Assembly: GCA_021793495.1 (NCBI GenBank)
Contig: JAJYSQ010000125.1
Span: 1-6,024, forward strand
Source: Actinomycetes bacterium
GTDB lineage: Bacteria > Actinomycetota > Actinomycetes > JAJYSQ01
Length of the DNA: 6,024 nt
Reading direction: 5' to 3'
Numbering within the stretch: the first letter of the stretch is position 1; each line of letters begins with the position of its first letter. The notes under the pieces were generated by a model that saw only the letters and a list, made by a program, of their open reading frames with translations, made no database searches and was not told the DNA's origin. Positions 1-5,533 of the stretch are shown here, piece after piece. The position numbers were made by a program, and so were the translations under genes.

Positions 1-1340
1 TGGCCCAGGTCGAGGCGGGCGACGAGTGGGTGCCCGCGGTGCACTCAGTGGGGATGCCGCTGGTGGGCGATGACGGTTCGGAGCGCGCGGACGTGCCGTG
101 GCCGTGCAACGAGACGAAGTACATCAGCCACTTCCCGCAGGACCGGGAGATCTGGTCCTACGGGTCCGGGTACGGCGGCAACGCGCTGCTCGGGAAGAAG
201 TGCTACGCGCTGCGGATCGCCTCGGCGCTGGCCCGGGACGAGGGCTGGCTCGCTGAGCACATGCTGCTCATCCGGCTCACCCACGCCGACGGCCGGCGGT
301 TCCACGTGGCGGCGGCGTTCCCCTCCGCCTGCGGGAAGACGAACCTGGCGATGCTGCGTTCGGCGCTGCCGGAGTGGACGGTGACCACGCTCGGCGACGA
401 CATCGTCTGGCTACGCCCTGGCGAAGACGGTCGGTTGTGGGCGATCAACCCGGAGGCCGGGTTCTTCGGGGTGGCACCGGGCACCGGGGTGCGGACCAAC
501 CCCACCGCCGTCGAGACGCTGACCCACGACGTCATCTTCACCAACGTGGCCCGCACCGATGACGGCGACGTGTGGTGGGAGGGTCTCACCCCCGAACCAC
601 CGGACCACCTGGTCGACTGGCTCGGCGAGGACTGGACGCCACAGGTTGCGGCTGAGACCGGCCGCCCTGCCGCGCACCCGAACTCGCGGTTCACCGTGTC
701 GGCGGCGCAGTGCCCGATCATCGACCCGGACTGGGACGACGGTGAGGGAGTGCCGCTGGACCTCATCCTGTTCGGCGGCCGGCGCGCGACGAACGTGCCG
801 CTGGTCACCGCCGCCAGGGACTGGGAGCACGGCGTGTTCTTCGGTGCCAGCATCTCCTCGGAGCGCACGGCAGCCGCCGAGGGGACGATCGGTGACCTGC
901 GCCGGGACCCGTTCGCGATGCTGCCGTTCTGCGGCTACAACATGGCCGACTACTTCGGCCACTGGCTCGCGGTCGGTGCGCAGCTGGGTGCCCGCGCGCC
1001 GCAGATCGCTGCCGTGAACTGGTTCCGGAAGGGGGCGGACGGCTCGTTCCTGTGGCCCGGGTTTGCTGAGAACGCCCGCGTGCTGGACTGGCTGCTGCGG
1101 CTCGTCGAGGGCGAGGTGACCGGCAAGCAGACGCCGCTGGGCGTGGCGCCGGCGGACGGGGAGCTCCGGGTGGACGGGTTGGACCTGGCGGAGGCGGACC
1201 TGGCGGAGCTGCACCGGGTGGACGCTGCGGCCTGGCGGGAGGAGGCGGACAGCATCGAGGAATACTTCGCCCAGTTCGGCGACCGGCTGCCGGGTGCGAT
1301 GCGGGACCAGCTCGGCGCGCTGCGGGAGCGGCTCGGGTAG
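1..1340 (+). CDS. pckG: GTP-dependent phosphoenolpyruvate carboxykinase, 3' part (5' end outside window)
   Basis: This cytosolic enzyme converts oxaloacetate plus GTP to PEP, CO2 and GDP, the first committed step of gluconeogenesis; in actinobacteria it can also run anaplerotically. The reading frame is open from base 3 to the stop at 1338-1340, giving about 445 residues, where the family is usually near 600-610. Roughly the first 160 residues are therefore missing, and the GTG at 30 is internal, not the start. Hallmarks of the GTP class (not the ATP class) appear in order: YGSGYGGN and GKKC (metal-ligand lysine) near 158-205, AEHM (metal-ligand histidine) near 253-264, the P-loop [10 protein letters not shown] at 318-347 with its reactive cysteine, GDDI at 393-404, FFGVAPGT at 462-485, HPNSRF near 675-692, FGGRR near 771-785, a lid region around TAAAEG, and NWFRK / FLWPGF near 1017-1062. 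No frameshift or lost catalytic residue is visible. It converges on the FrnE-like gene with 3 bp between stops. Confidence 0.97.
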   Translation, partial: AQVEAGDEWVPAVHSVGMPLVGDDGSERADVPWPCNETKYISHFPQDREIWSYGSGYGGNALLGKKCYALRIASALARDEGWLAEHMLLIRLTHADGRRFHVAAAFPSACGKTNLAMLRSALPEWTVTTLGDDIVWLRPGEDGRLWAINPEAGFFGVAPGTGVRTNPTAVETLTHDVIFTNVARTDDGDVWWEGLTPEPPDHLVDWLGEDWTPQVAAETGRPAAHPNSRFTVSAAQCPIIDPDWDDGEGVPLDLILFGGRRATNVPLVTAARDWEHGVFFGASISSERTAAAEGTIGDLRRDPFAMLPFCGYNMADYFGHWLAVGAQLGARAPQIAAVNWFRKGADGSFLWPGFAENARVLDWLLRLVEGEVTGKQTPLGVAPADGELRVDGLDLAEADLAELHRVDAAAWREEADSIEEYFAQFGDRLPGAMRDQLGALRERLG

Positions 1341-1343
1341 CGC

Positions 1344-1994
1344 TCAGGCGCGGACGGTGCTGACCTCAGCGGCGACGTGGGAGAGCACGTCACTGAAGGT
1401 GTCGGCGCTCTGCGCGCCGGAGACGCCGTACTGGCTCTCGAACACGAAGAACGGCACACCCCGCACCCCCATCTGCTGGGCGTGGTTGATGTCGCGCTGC
1501 ACGTCGGCGGCGTACCGGTCGGCGGTGAGGTCGGCCAGCAGCTGGTCCCGGTCCAGACCGACCTCCTCGGCGAGGTCGGCGTCCCGGCCCACGTGCCGTC
1601 CCTCGCTGAAGTAGGCGCGGAACAGTCGCTCCAGCAGGGCGCCCTGCAGGCCGTGCTCGGCGGCATGGTGCAGCGCCTGATGGGCGCGGAGGGTGTTCGT
1701 GTGCCGCACGGCGTCGAAGTCGAGCTGCACCCCGGCGGACGCACCGGTCGCCGTCACCTGGGCGAGCATCTGCTGCACCTGCTCGGCCGACATCCCCTTG
1801 TGGTCCACGAGGAAGTCCGTCTCTGAGCCGTCGAAGTCCACCGGGGTGTCCGGTGCGAGCTCGAAGGAGTGGTACCGGACGGTGACGTCCCCGTCGTACT
1901 TCTCGATCGCCTGACCCAGGGTCTGGTTGCCGATGTAGCACCAGGGGCAGGCGATGTCGGACCAGATGTCCACTGTCAGCGGCGGTGCACTCAT
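1344..1994 (-). CDS. DsbA-family thiol-disulfide oxidoreductase, FrnE-like
   Basis: This 216-residue protein has a DsbA-type thioredoxin fold. Residues 8-22 read VDIWSDIACPWCYIG, with the CPWC redox pair at C16/C19. The helical insertion typical of the family spans about 60-165, and residues 178-185 (RGVPFFVF) carry the cis-proline, P181, that packs against the active site. These features fit the FrnE/2-hydroxychromene-isomerase-like branch. No signal peptide is visible, so a cytoplasmic role in thiol or disulfide handling is likely; the substrate is unknown. C16 and C19 are the only cysteines, so the second cysteine motif of Deinococcus FrnE is absent. The frame stays open upstream to about 2189, but that extension is low-complexity and overlaps the HNH gene. 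The ATG at 1994 puts the first beta strand where the family has it. No convincing ribosome binding site precedes it. The HNH gene ends 64 bp upstream on the same strand, so co-transcription is possible. Confidence 0.92.
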   Translation of the reverse strand: MSAPPLTVDIWSDIACPWCYIGNQTLGQAIEKYDGDVTVRYHSFELAPDTPVDFDGSETDFLVDHKGMSAEQVQQMLAQVTATGASAGVQLDFDAVRHTNTLRAHQALHHAAEHGLQGALLERLFRAYFSEGRHVGRDADLAEEVGLDRDQLLADLTADRYAADVQRDINHAQQMGVRGVPFFVFESQYGVSGAQSADTFSDVLSHVAAEVSTVRA

Positions 1995-2058
1995 GTCAGG
2001 TGCAACCGATGTGGTGGTGCGGACATTCCAGCGGGGGCGGAGTCGGCACGTTCCCGCG

Positions 2059-4656
2059 TCAGAACGGCGGTTCGCCATCCCAGCCCAGGTGCCAGGCGCT
2101 GTCGGCGGCCGGGTCGGCGGCGTCGGCATCGGCATCGGCATCGGTGTTCTGCGCCGTGGTCTGGTCACTGGCCGGGTCCGGAGGGGCACCGGCAGGGACG
2201 GTGAGCGGTACGAGGCCCTCGACGCTGCCCACCGGGTCCTCCTCGCAGATCGTCATGGCGTAGTCGTCGCGCAGGTGGTGGGCGATGGCGGTGTAGTCGG
2301 CGTGCTCGGGCGCCCGGGCGTAGACGTGGCCGGTCGGCGCGTGCCAGGTGGTGATCCCGGTGCGCGGGTCGCGTTCGACGGAGAAGAGCCCGGCTGTCTT
2401 CACCTGGTGGTGGTGGGCGCACAACGCGTGGAGGTTGGTCTCGACCGTCTGGGCCCAGGCGGGAAGAGATTCGTCGAAGGGCACGATGTGGTCGAGCTGG
2501 CAACGCCAGGCCGGCACCTGGCAGGTCGGGAACCGGCAGGTCTGGTCCCGGTCGAGGATCCGGGTGCGCAGCCGACGCGACGGGGCGTAGGCGTCGGTGC
2601 AGATCAGGCCGAGCTCGTTCTCGATCTGCGCGCACGGCCCCGCCGTGGTGGTCCTGTGGACCGGGGAGTTCGCAGAACCGGTCTGCAGCCCAGCGGCCGC
2701 CCGGTCGCCCGAGCTGGTGGGATGCGTCTGGAGCCAGCGGATCAGCGCAGCTGCGCTGGTGCCGTCGGGCAGGTGCGGGGCCCGCGGTGGGGGAATGAGC
2801 CCCCACATCGGGTCGAGCCACGGCACGTAGCGGCACATCCAGGTCCACTCGGGGTCGGGATCGTCGGGATCGCTGGGACAGTCGCGACCTCCGGGCTCCT
2901 CGGGTGAGCCGGGAGAGCGGGGTGGGGAACCTCGATCGTCGAGGACCTGGCGCCAGATCTCTGCGTCGTCGATCTGAGATCGATGGTCGGCCGAGCGGCG
3001 GGCGGGCCCGAGAATCGCATCGAGCTCTTCAGTTGTGGCGTCAGGGCCGAGACGGTCGAGCAGGTCGCACCGTTCGGACCAGGTTGCTCCTGGGTGTGCG
3101 CCCAGGCCCGCCATCACCCCCGGAGCCACGGGGCAGGGCCCAGGCACCGTGTGCTGGAGGTTCGGGCGGTCGGAACCGGGGTAGTCCGCGGATTCCGTCG
3201 GCGGATCGATGAGCTTCTCGGAGCGCCGGTGGCTGGACCGTCCGGTCGACCGCTCGGTGGTGCCTGGCGGGAGTGCAGTGTCCGAGCGGTGTGCGCGATG
3301 GGCAGCACTGGCTGAGCCGGCCCCGGTGCTCCTCGGTTCGGAGCGCTGCGTGGTCGTTCCCGACCGGGCAGCGGTGTCGCCGCTGGGTGCAGGAGCCCTG
3401 CCCGCACGTTCGGCGAGCGTGTGGGCGTGCCCGGCGTCGATCGGGCCATAGCCGTGCAGGAGCGCTGGAGTGTGCTCATCGCCGGCGAGGACCGGCGCGG
3501 TGATGGACAGATGGAGGTGCGGAAGCTGCCCGTGGTGCCTGGGCAGGCTGGATCCGTCCAGCAGCTTCCCGTCGGCCAGCATCGAGGTGACGATCCCGGT
3601 GAGGGCGTCGGCACGGCGGGCGTTGATGCACCGCTCGTCGTCAGCGGCATGGTCGGCCGCGATCGCGTCCAGGAAGGTGTAGATGCTCAAGCCGTCCTCG
3701 GCGGGCAGGTAGACGCCGAGCCACGACATACCGTGCGGTGCCGGCTCGAAGGTGACGCAGCGCTCCTTGACCTCCTTCTCGTGGCGCTCCTTGGCCTTGC
3801 TGGGATCGGTGGCGATCACGGCCGCTGCCAGGGCCTTCTTCAGCTGGGGCGGGGTGTGGGTGGGTGCCAGCTCGATGCCGTAGTCCTCGATGTTTGCCCG
3901 TTCACGCCGGTCCAGCCCGTACGTGGCGGCAGTGATCACATCGATCTTGCGTGCGGAGACCTCGCCGCCGTGCAGCGCCTCGCGCAGCCGAGGCGACTCC
4001 TCCAGGGCGAGGGCCCGGGAGATGATCGACCCAGCGGCGTAGGACGTTGTGGCCAGGCGGCAGGAGATCTCGTCGTGCGTGGCGGTCAGGGAGTGCGAGG
4101 AGCCGCCCCGCTCGTCCAGGAACTCGCCGGCAAACCGGGCCTGCACCGCGCTCAGGTGGGCCATCATCCGGTCGCAGGCCGCGATCAGCTCGATCCTGGT
4201 GGCCTGGTCCCGGTCGCTGCTGTCCCGCTCGGTGGCCTGCTCGATCACTGCCGCGAGCGACGCTCCCGGGGCGGTGGCGCCGAGAACATCGGCGACCTGG
4301 GAGTGGCCCACGCCCGGGTGCCAGGCCGCCTGCGCGCGATCGACCTCCTGCGCGGCCGCGACCACCTCGGTCAGCCCGACGTCGGGGCTGACGGGCAGCG
4401 TCACGAAGTAGTCGCGCTCGTCCTCGTCGCTCTCCCCTTCGACAGTGGGCTCCTCGCCGGTGCTTGGCGACGCGTCGGCAGCGTCGTCCTCGCCGTTCGG
4501 CCGATCCGGGGCAGCGTCGCCGTCGGTCGGCGGCTCACTACGAACCCCTGGGTCGGTTCCGTCGCCAGGCTGAGTAGCGCCCTCAGTGGCGTTCTCCTCG
4601 CGCGACTCCATGCCGGAGTGCTGCTCCGGGTGGGTCTCGTCATCGTTGAACACCAT
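2059..4656 (-). CDS. DUF222 / HNH endonuclease domain protein (13E12 repeat family), unusually long
   Basis: This 865-residue protein contains these parts in order. Residues 1-85 are an acidic, probably disordered region. Residues about 95-418 form the DUF222-like helical region (for example 155-245, and the 'HGYGPIDAGHAHTLAER' block at 401-417). Residues 421-563 are a basic Ser/Thr/Arg/Pro-rich stretch with a short helical-looking module near 526-552. The family-like motif EIWRQVLDD is at 566-574, followed by a second insertion at about 575-684. The HNH domain is at 687-785: CRFPTC (C707, C712), LDHIVPF (D722, H723), then NLHALCAHHHQVKT (N741, C746, H748-H750), so zinc and catalytic residues look intact. 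The tail at 820-865 is low-complexity with a DADADADA run and ends DGEPPF. Such proteins are multicopy in actinobacteria; nuclease activity is inferred from the domain and the biological role is unknown. The ATG at 4656 is supported by the promoter spacing; the next ATG is codon 16. No SD is visible. It may be co-transcribed with the FrnE-like gene. Confidence 0.9.
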   Translation of the reverse strand: MVFNDDETHPEQHSGMESREENATEGATQPGDGTDPGVRSEPPTDGDAAPDRPNGEDDAADASPSTGEEPTVEGESDEDERDYFVTLPVSPDVGLTEVVAAAQEVDRAQAAWHPGVGHSQVADVLGATAPGASLAAVIEQATERDSSDRDQATRIELIAACDRMMAHLSAVQARFAGEFLDERGGSSHSLTATHDEISCRLATTSYAAGSIISRALALEESPRLREALHGGEVSARKIDVITAATYGLDRRERANIEDYGIELAPTHTPPQLKKALAAAVIATDPSKAKERHEKEVKERCVTFEPAPHGMSWLGVYLPAEDGLSIYTFLDAIAADHAADDERCINARRADALTGIVTSMLADGKLLDGSSLPRHHGQLPHLHLSITAPVLAGDEHTPALLHGYGPIDAGHAHTLAERAGRAPAPSGDTAARSGTTTQRSEPRSTGAGSASAAHRAHRSDTALPPGTTERSTGRSSHRRSEKLIDPPTESADYPGSDRPNLQHTVPGPCPVAPGVMAGLGAHPGATWSERCDLLDRLGPDATTEELDAILGPARRSADHRSQIDDAEIWRQVLDDRGSPPRSPGSPEEPGGRDCPSDPDDPDPEWTWMCRYVPWLDPMWGLIPPPRAPHLPDGTSAAALIRWLQTHPTSSGDRAAAGLQTGSANSPVHRTTTAGPCAQIENELGLICTDAYAPSRRLRTRILDRDQTCRFPTCQVPAWRCQLDHIVPFDESLPAWAQTVETNLHALCAHHHQVKTAGLFSVERDPRTGITTWHAPTGHVYARAPEHADYTAIAHHLRDDYAMTICEEDPVGSVEGLVPLTVPAGAPPDPASDQTTAQNTDADADADAADPAADSAWHLGWDGEPPF
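2123..2145. repeat. Hexanucleotide microrepeat (tcggca), coding for Asp-Ala repeats
   Basis: Three tandem copies of tcggca at 2123-2140 are followed by a partial copy, tcggt. On the coding (-) strand this gives the Asp-Ala run at residues 839-846 of the HNH protein. The period is a multiple of three, so slippage would change tail length without breaking the frame. Confidence 0.8.
2398..2538 (-). other. HNH zinc-finger nuclease motif within the DUF222 protein
   Basis: This segment encodes residues 707-753 of the 865-residue protein. The paired cysteines C707/C712 and C746 with H749/H750 are arranged as in zinc-stabilised HNH nucleases. L721-D722-H723 supplies the putative catalytic histidine, and N741 is the middle N of HNH. 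All expected ligands are present, so the domain does not look degenerate. Metal binding and cleavage are inferred from the family. Confidence 0.85.
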
Positions 4657-4662
4657 AGAACA

Positions 4663-4691
4663 AATGTATCAATTTCTCGTCGGTGTGTCAA
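4663..4691 (-). promoter_or_regulatory. Near-consensus housekeeping-type promoter for the HNH gene, apparently leaderless
   Basis: On the - strand a perfect TTGACA (-35, bases 4691-4686) is followed by a 17-bp spacer and TACATT (-10, bases 4668-4663), which matches the TAnnnT pattern. Six bases then separate the -10 box from the A of the ATG at 4656. A start site about 7 nt past the -10 box would fall on that A, giving an mRNA with no 5' leader. This agrees with the absence of a Shine-Dalgarno sequence. The local AT-richness of 4655-4680 stands out from the surrounding GC-rich DNA. Confidence 0.75.
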
Positions 4692-4738
4692 GGTCCGGGG
4701 AGGTGTGCCCGGCACCTGCTGTGCTCCTGCTCCGTGAT

Positions 4739-4786
4739 GGTCGGATGGGCGCGGATCCCCAGCAGACCTGCTGCGCCCATCCGACC
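4739..4786. repeat. Perfect 14-bp inverted repeat between divergent genes
   Basis: The left arm GGTCGGATGGGCGC (4739-4752) and the right arm GCGCCCATCCGACC (4773-4786) are exact reverse complements, separated by 20 bp. Arm centres are 34 bp apart, a little over three helical turns. The spacer has its own short pairing potential (agcag at 4761-4765 with ctgct at 4768-4772). Neither side has a T-run and no gene ends here, so it is not an ordinary terminator for a neighbour. It could be a two-site operator, an RNA hairpin in a leader, or an insulating structure between the two promoters. The repeat itself is certain; its role is not known. Confidence 0.85.
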
Positions 4787-4827
4787 GGTTCCCACGTTCC
4801 CATCGACCACTGACATCGCCCCGGGAT

Positions 4828-4841
4828 GGGGAGTTCTCCCC
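4828..4841. promoter_or_regulatory. Palindrome upstream of the DUF4282 gene, possible operator
   Basis: GGGGAG (4828-4833) and CTCCCC (4836-4841) are inverted around a 2-bp centre. This lies just upstream of the candidate promoter for the DUF4282 gene. A second, 8-bp perfect palindrome, gtgcgcac, follows at 4854-4861. Position and symmetry suggest a regulator site, but no known operator consensus is recognised and short GC palindromes are common in GC-rich DNA. Confidence 0.35.
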
Positions 4842-4843
4842 GC

Positions 4844-4870
4844 CTGGACGTCGGTGCGCACGGCTAGGGT
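4844..4870 (+). promoter_or_regulatory. Weak candidate promoter for the DUF4282 gene
   Basis: TAGGGT at 4865-4870 fits the actinobacterial -10 pattern TAnnnT and lies 33 bp before the ATG at 4904. The best -35-like hexamer is CTGGAC at 4844-4849, with a spacer of only 15 bp, so the -35 assignment is poor. It would leave a leader of about 27 nt containing the ribosome binding site. Confidence 0.35.
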
Positions 4871-4888
4871 TGAGGGCGACACCGTCAC

Positions 4889-4894
4889 GAAAGG
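4889..4894 (+). promoter_or_regulatory. Ribosome binding site of the DUF4282 gene
   Basis: GAAAGG at 4889-4894 lies 9 nt before the ATG at 4904. This spacing supports the ATG, although a TTG sits directly in front of it at 4901. Confidence 0.6.
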
Positions 4895-4903
4895 CGCAGC
4901 TTG

Positions 4904-5458
4904 ATGACTCAGTACCAGGCCCCTCAGGGCGACGCGCACGGCCACGGCCAGCAGCCCGGGTTCCCTCAGCCGGGAGAGCCCGCCGGCGGCTATGGCCAGG
5001 CGTCGGCACCGCAGGCACCACAGGGGCCGCAGGGTCCTGGTGGCTACGGCCAGGCCTCGATGCCTCAGCCGCCGGCGCCCGGGTACGGGCAGGCGTCGAT
5101 GCCGCCACAGTCCGGCGGCTACGCTCAGCAGCCGCAGGGCGGCTATGGGTACGGCGGGCAGTACCCGACCTCCGGGAACCCGGGGCTGTTCGACACCACG
5201 TTCGCGGTCTCCAGCACGCAGAAGACGGCCAGGCTCGCCTACGTCGCGGTGATCGTCTTCGCCGGCGTGCTCGGCCTGACGGCCATCCTCGACGCGATCG
5301 GCCAGTTCTCCGCGATCCGCTACGGCGGCATCTCCTCGGTGCTCGGGGGGCTGACCAGCCTGATCCTCTTCGGTGCACTGGCCTTCGGAGTGCTCACCGT
5401 GGGTCGGCTGGTGATCGACTTCTTCGTGCAGGAGGACAAGAAGCGTCAGGAGGGCTGA
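4904..5458 (+). CDS. DUF4282-type membrane protein with Gly/Tyr/Gln/Pro-rich N-terminus
   Basis: This 184-residue protein has two parts. Residues 1-94 are low-complexity and rich in Gly, Gln, Pro and Tyr, with recurrent (G)GYGQAS(A/M)P units at 28-37, 46-55 and 60-67, a degenerate GGYAQQP at 71-77, and no charged cluster. Residues 95-184 resemble the DUF4282 pattern: LFDTTFAVSSTQKTAR before a first hydrophobic helix (about 111-129), a short loop, a second helix (about 145-167), then GRLVIDFFVQEDKKRQ, the conserved Arg-x-x-(I/L)-(D/E)-FF ending. With two helices and a basic cytoplasmic-looking tail, both ends are probably cytoplasmic. The function of this family is unknown. Actinobacteria often carry small membrane proteins with similar disordered proline/glycine/tyrosine-rich N-termini. 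The ATG at 4904 is preferred over the adjacent TTG because of the ribosome binding site. It is divergent from the HNH gene and convergent with the LysR gene. Confidence 0.85.
   Translation: MTQYQAPQGDAHGHGQQPGFPQPGEPAGGYGQASAPQAPQGPQGPGGYGQASMPQPPAPGYGQASMPPQSGGYAQQPQGGYGYGGQYPTSGNPGLFDTTFAVSSTQKTARLAYVAVIVFAGVLGLTAILDAIGQFSAIRYGGISSVLGGLTSLILFGALAFGVLTVGRLVIDFFVQEDKKRQEG
4985..5104 (+). repeat. Diverged in-frame GYGQAS repeats
   Basis: Three related units at 4985-5014, 5039-5068 and 5081-5104 encode GGYGQASAPQ, GGYGQASMPQ and GYGQASMP. The tyrosines fall at residues 30, 48 and 61, with a degenerate fourth at 73. Codons differ between units (tat/tac, ggc/ggg, gcg/gcc), so the amino-acid pattern is kept better than the DNA, which suggests selection on the peptide over recent duplication. 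Confidence 0.75.
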
Positions 5459-5461
5459 CTG

Positions 5462-5495
5462 GTCCGTCCCGGACGATGACGGCGGGTCTCGCCCG
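5462..5495. terminator. Weak hairpins in the convergent gap, possible bidirectional terminator
   Basis: The 75-bp gap between the stops of the DUF4282 and LysR genes holds two short stems: gtccg/cggac (5462-5466 with 5470-5474, 3-nt loop) and cgggt/gcccg (5483-5487 with 5491-5495, one G-U pair, 3-nt loop). Neither has a T-run. They are placed where a shared terminator is expected, but the stems are short. Confidence 0.3.
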
Positions 5496-5533
5496 GCGTA
5501 GCCCGGTGACCGTGCGTGCTGCGTGGTCGATGC

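Noticed and set aside
2123..2145. Tandem repeat as the start of a CRISPR array or minisatellite
   Set aside because: It is a 6-bp unit of three to four copies inside a coding tail, with no spacers.
1995..2189. N-terminal extension of the FrnE-like protein
   Set aside because: The extension would overlap the end of the HNH gene and is Arg/Pro/Met low-complexity; the family starts close to the first beta strand, as with the ATG at 1994.
1954..2907. Long + strand open frame (317 codons) opposite the HNH domain
   Set aside because: It lies opposite the intact HNH motif and reads as low-complexity Gly/Val/Arg, a shadow of the coding strand.
3421..4737. Long + strand open frame (438 codons) antisense to the HNH gene
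   Set aside because: It has no recognisable domain or ribosome binding site, and the opposite strand carries clear DUF222 motifs; long antisense frames are expected from GC-rich codon bias.
4739..4786. Inverted repeat as a rho-independent terminator
   Set aside because: There is no T-run on either strand, and both neighbouring genes start, not end, on either side of it.
4788..4802. Tandem GTTCCCA (TGGGAAC on the other strand) as an MraZ-box-like regulator site
   Set aside because: Only two copies with an 8-bp period, unlike the usual spacing, and no mraZ or division cluster is nearby.
4401..5378. Long - strand open frame across the intergenic region and the DUF4282 gene
   Set aside because: Arg/Ser/Ala-rich translation without motifs; it runs through the HNH promoter and opposite the repeat-coding segment of the DUF4282 gene.
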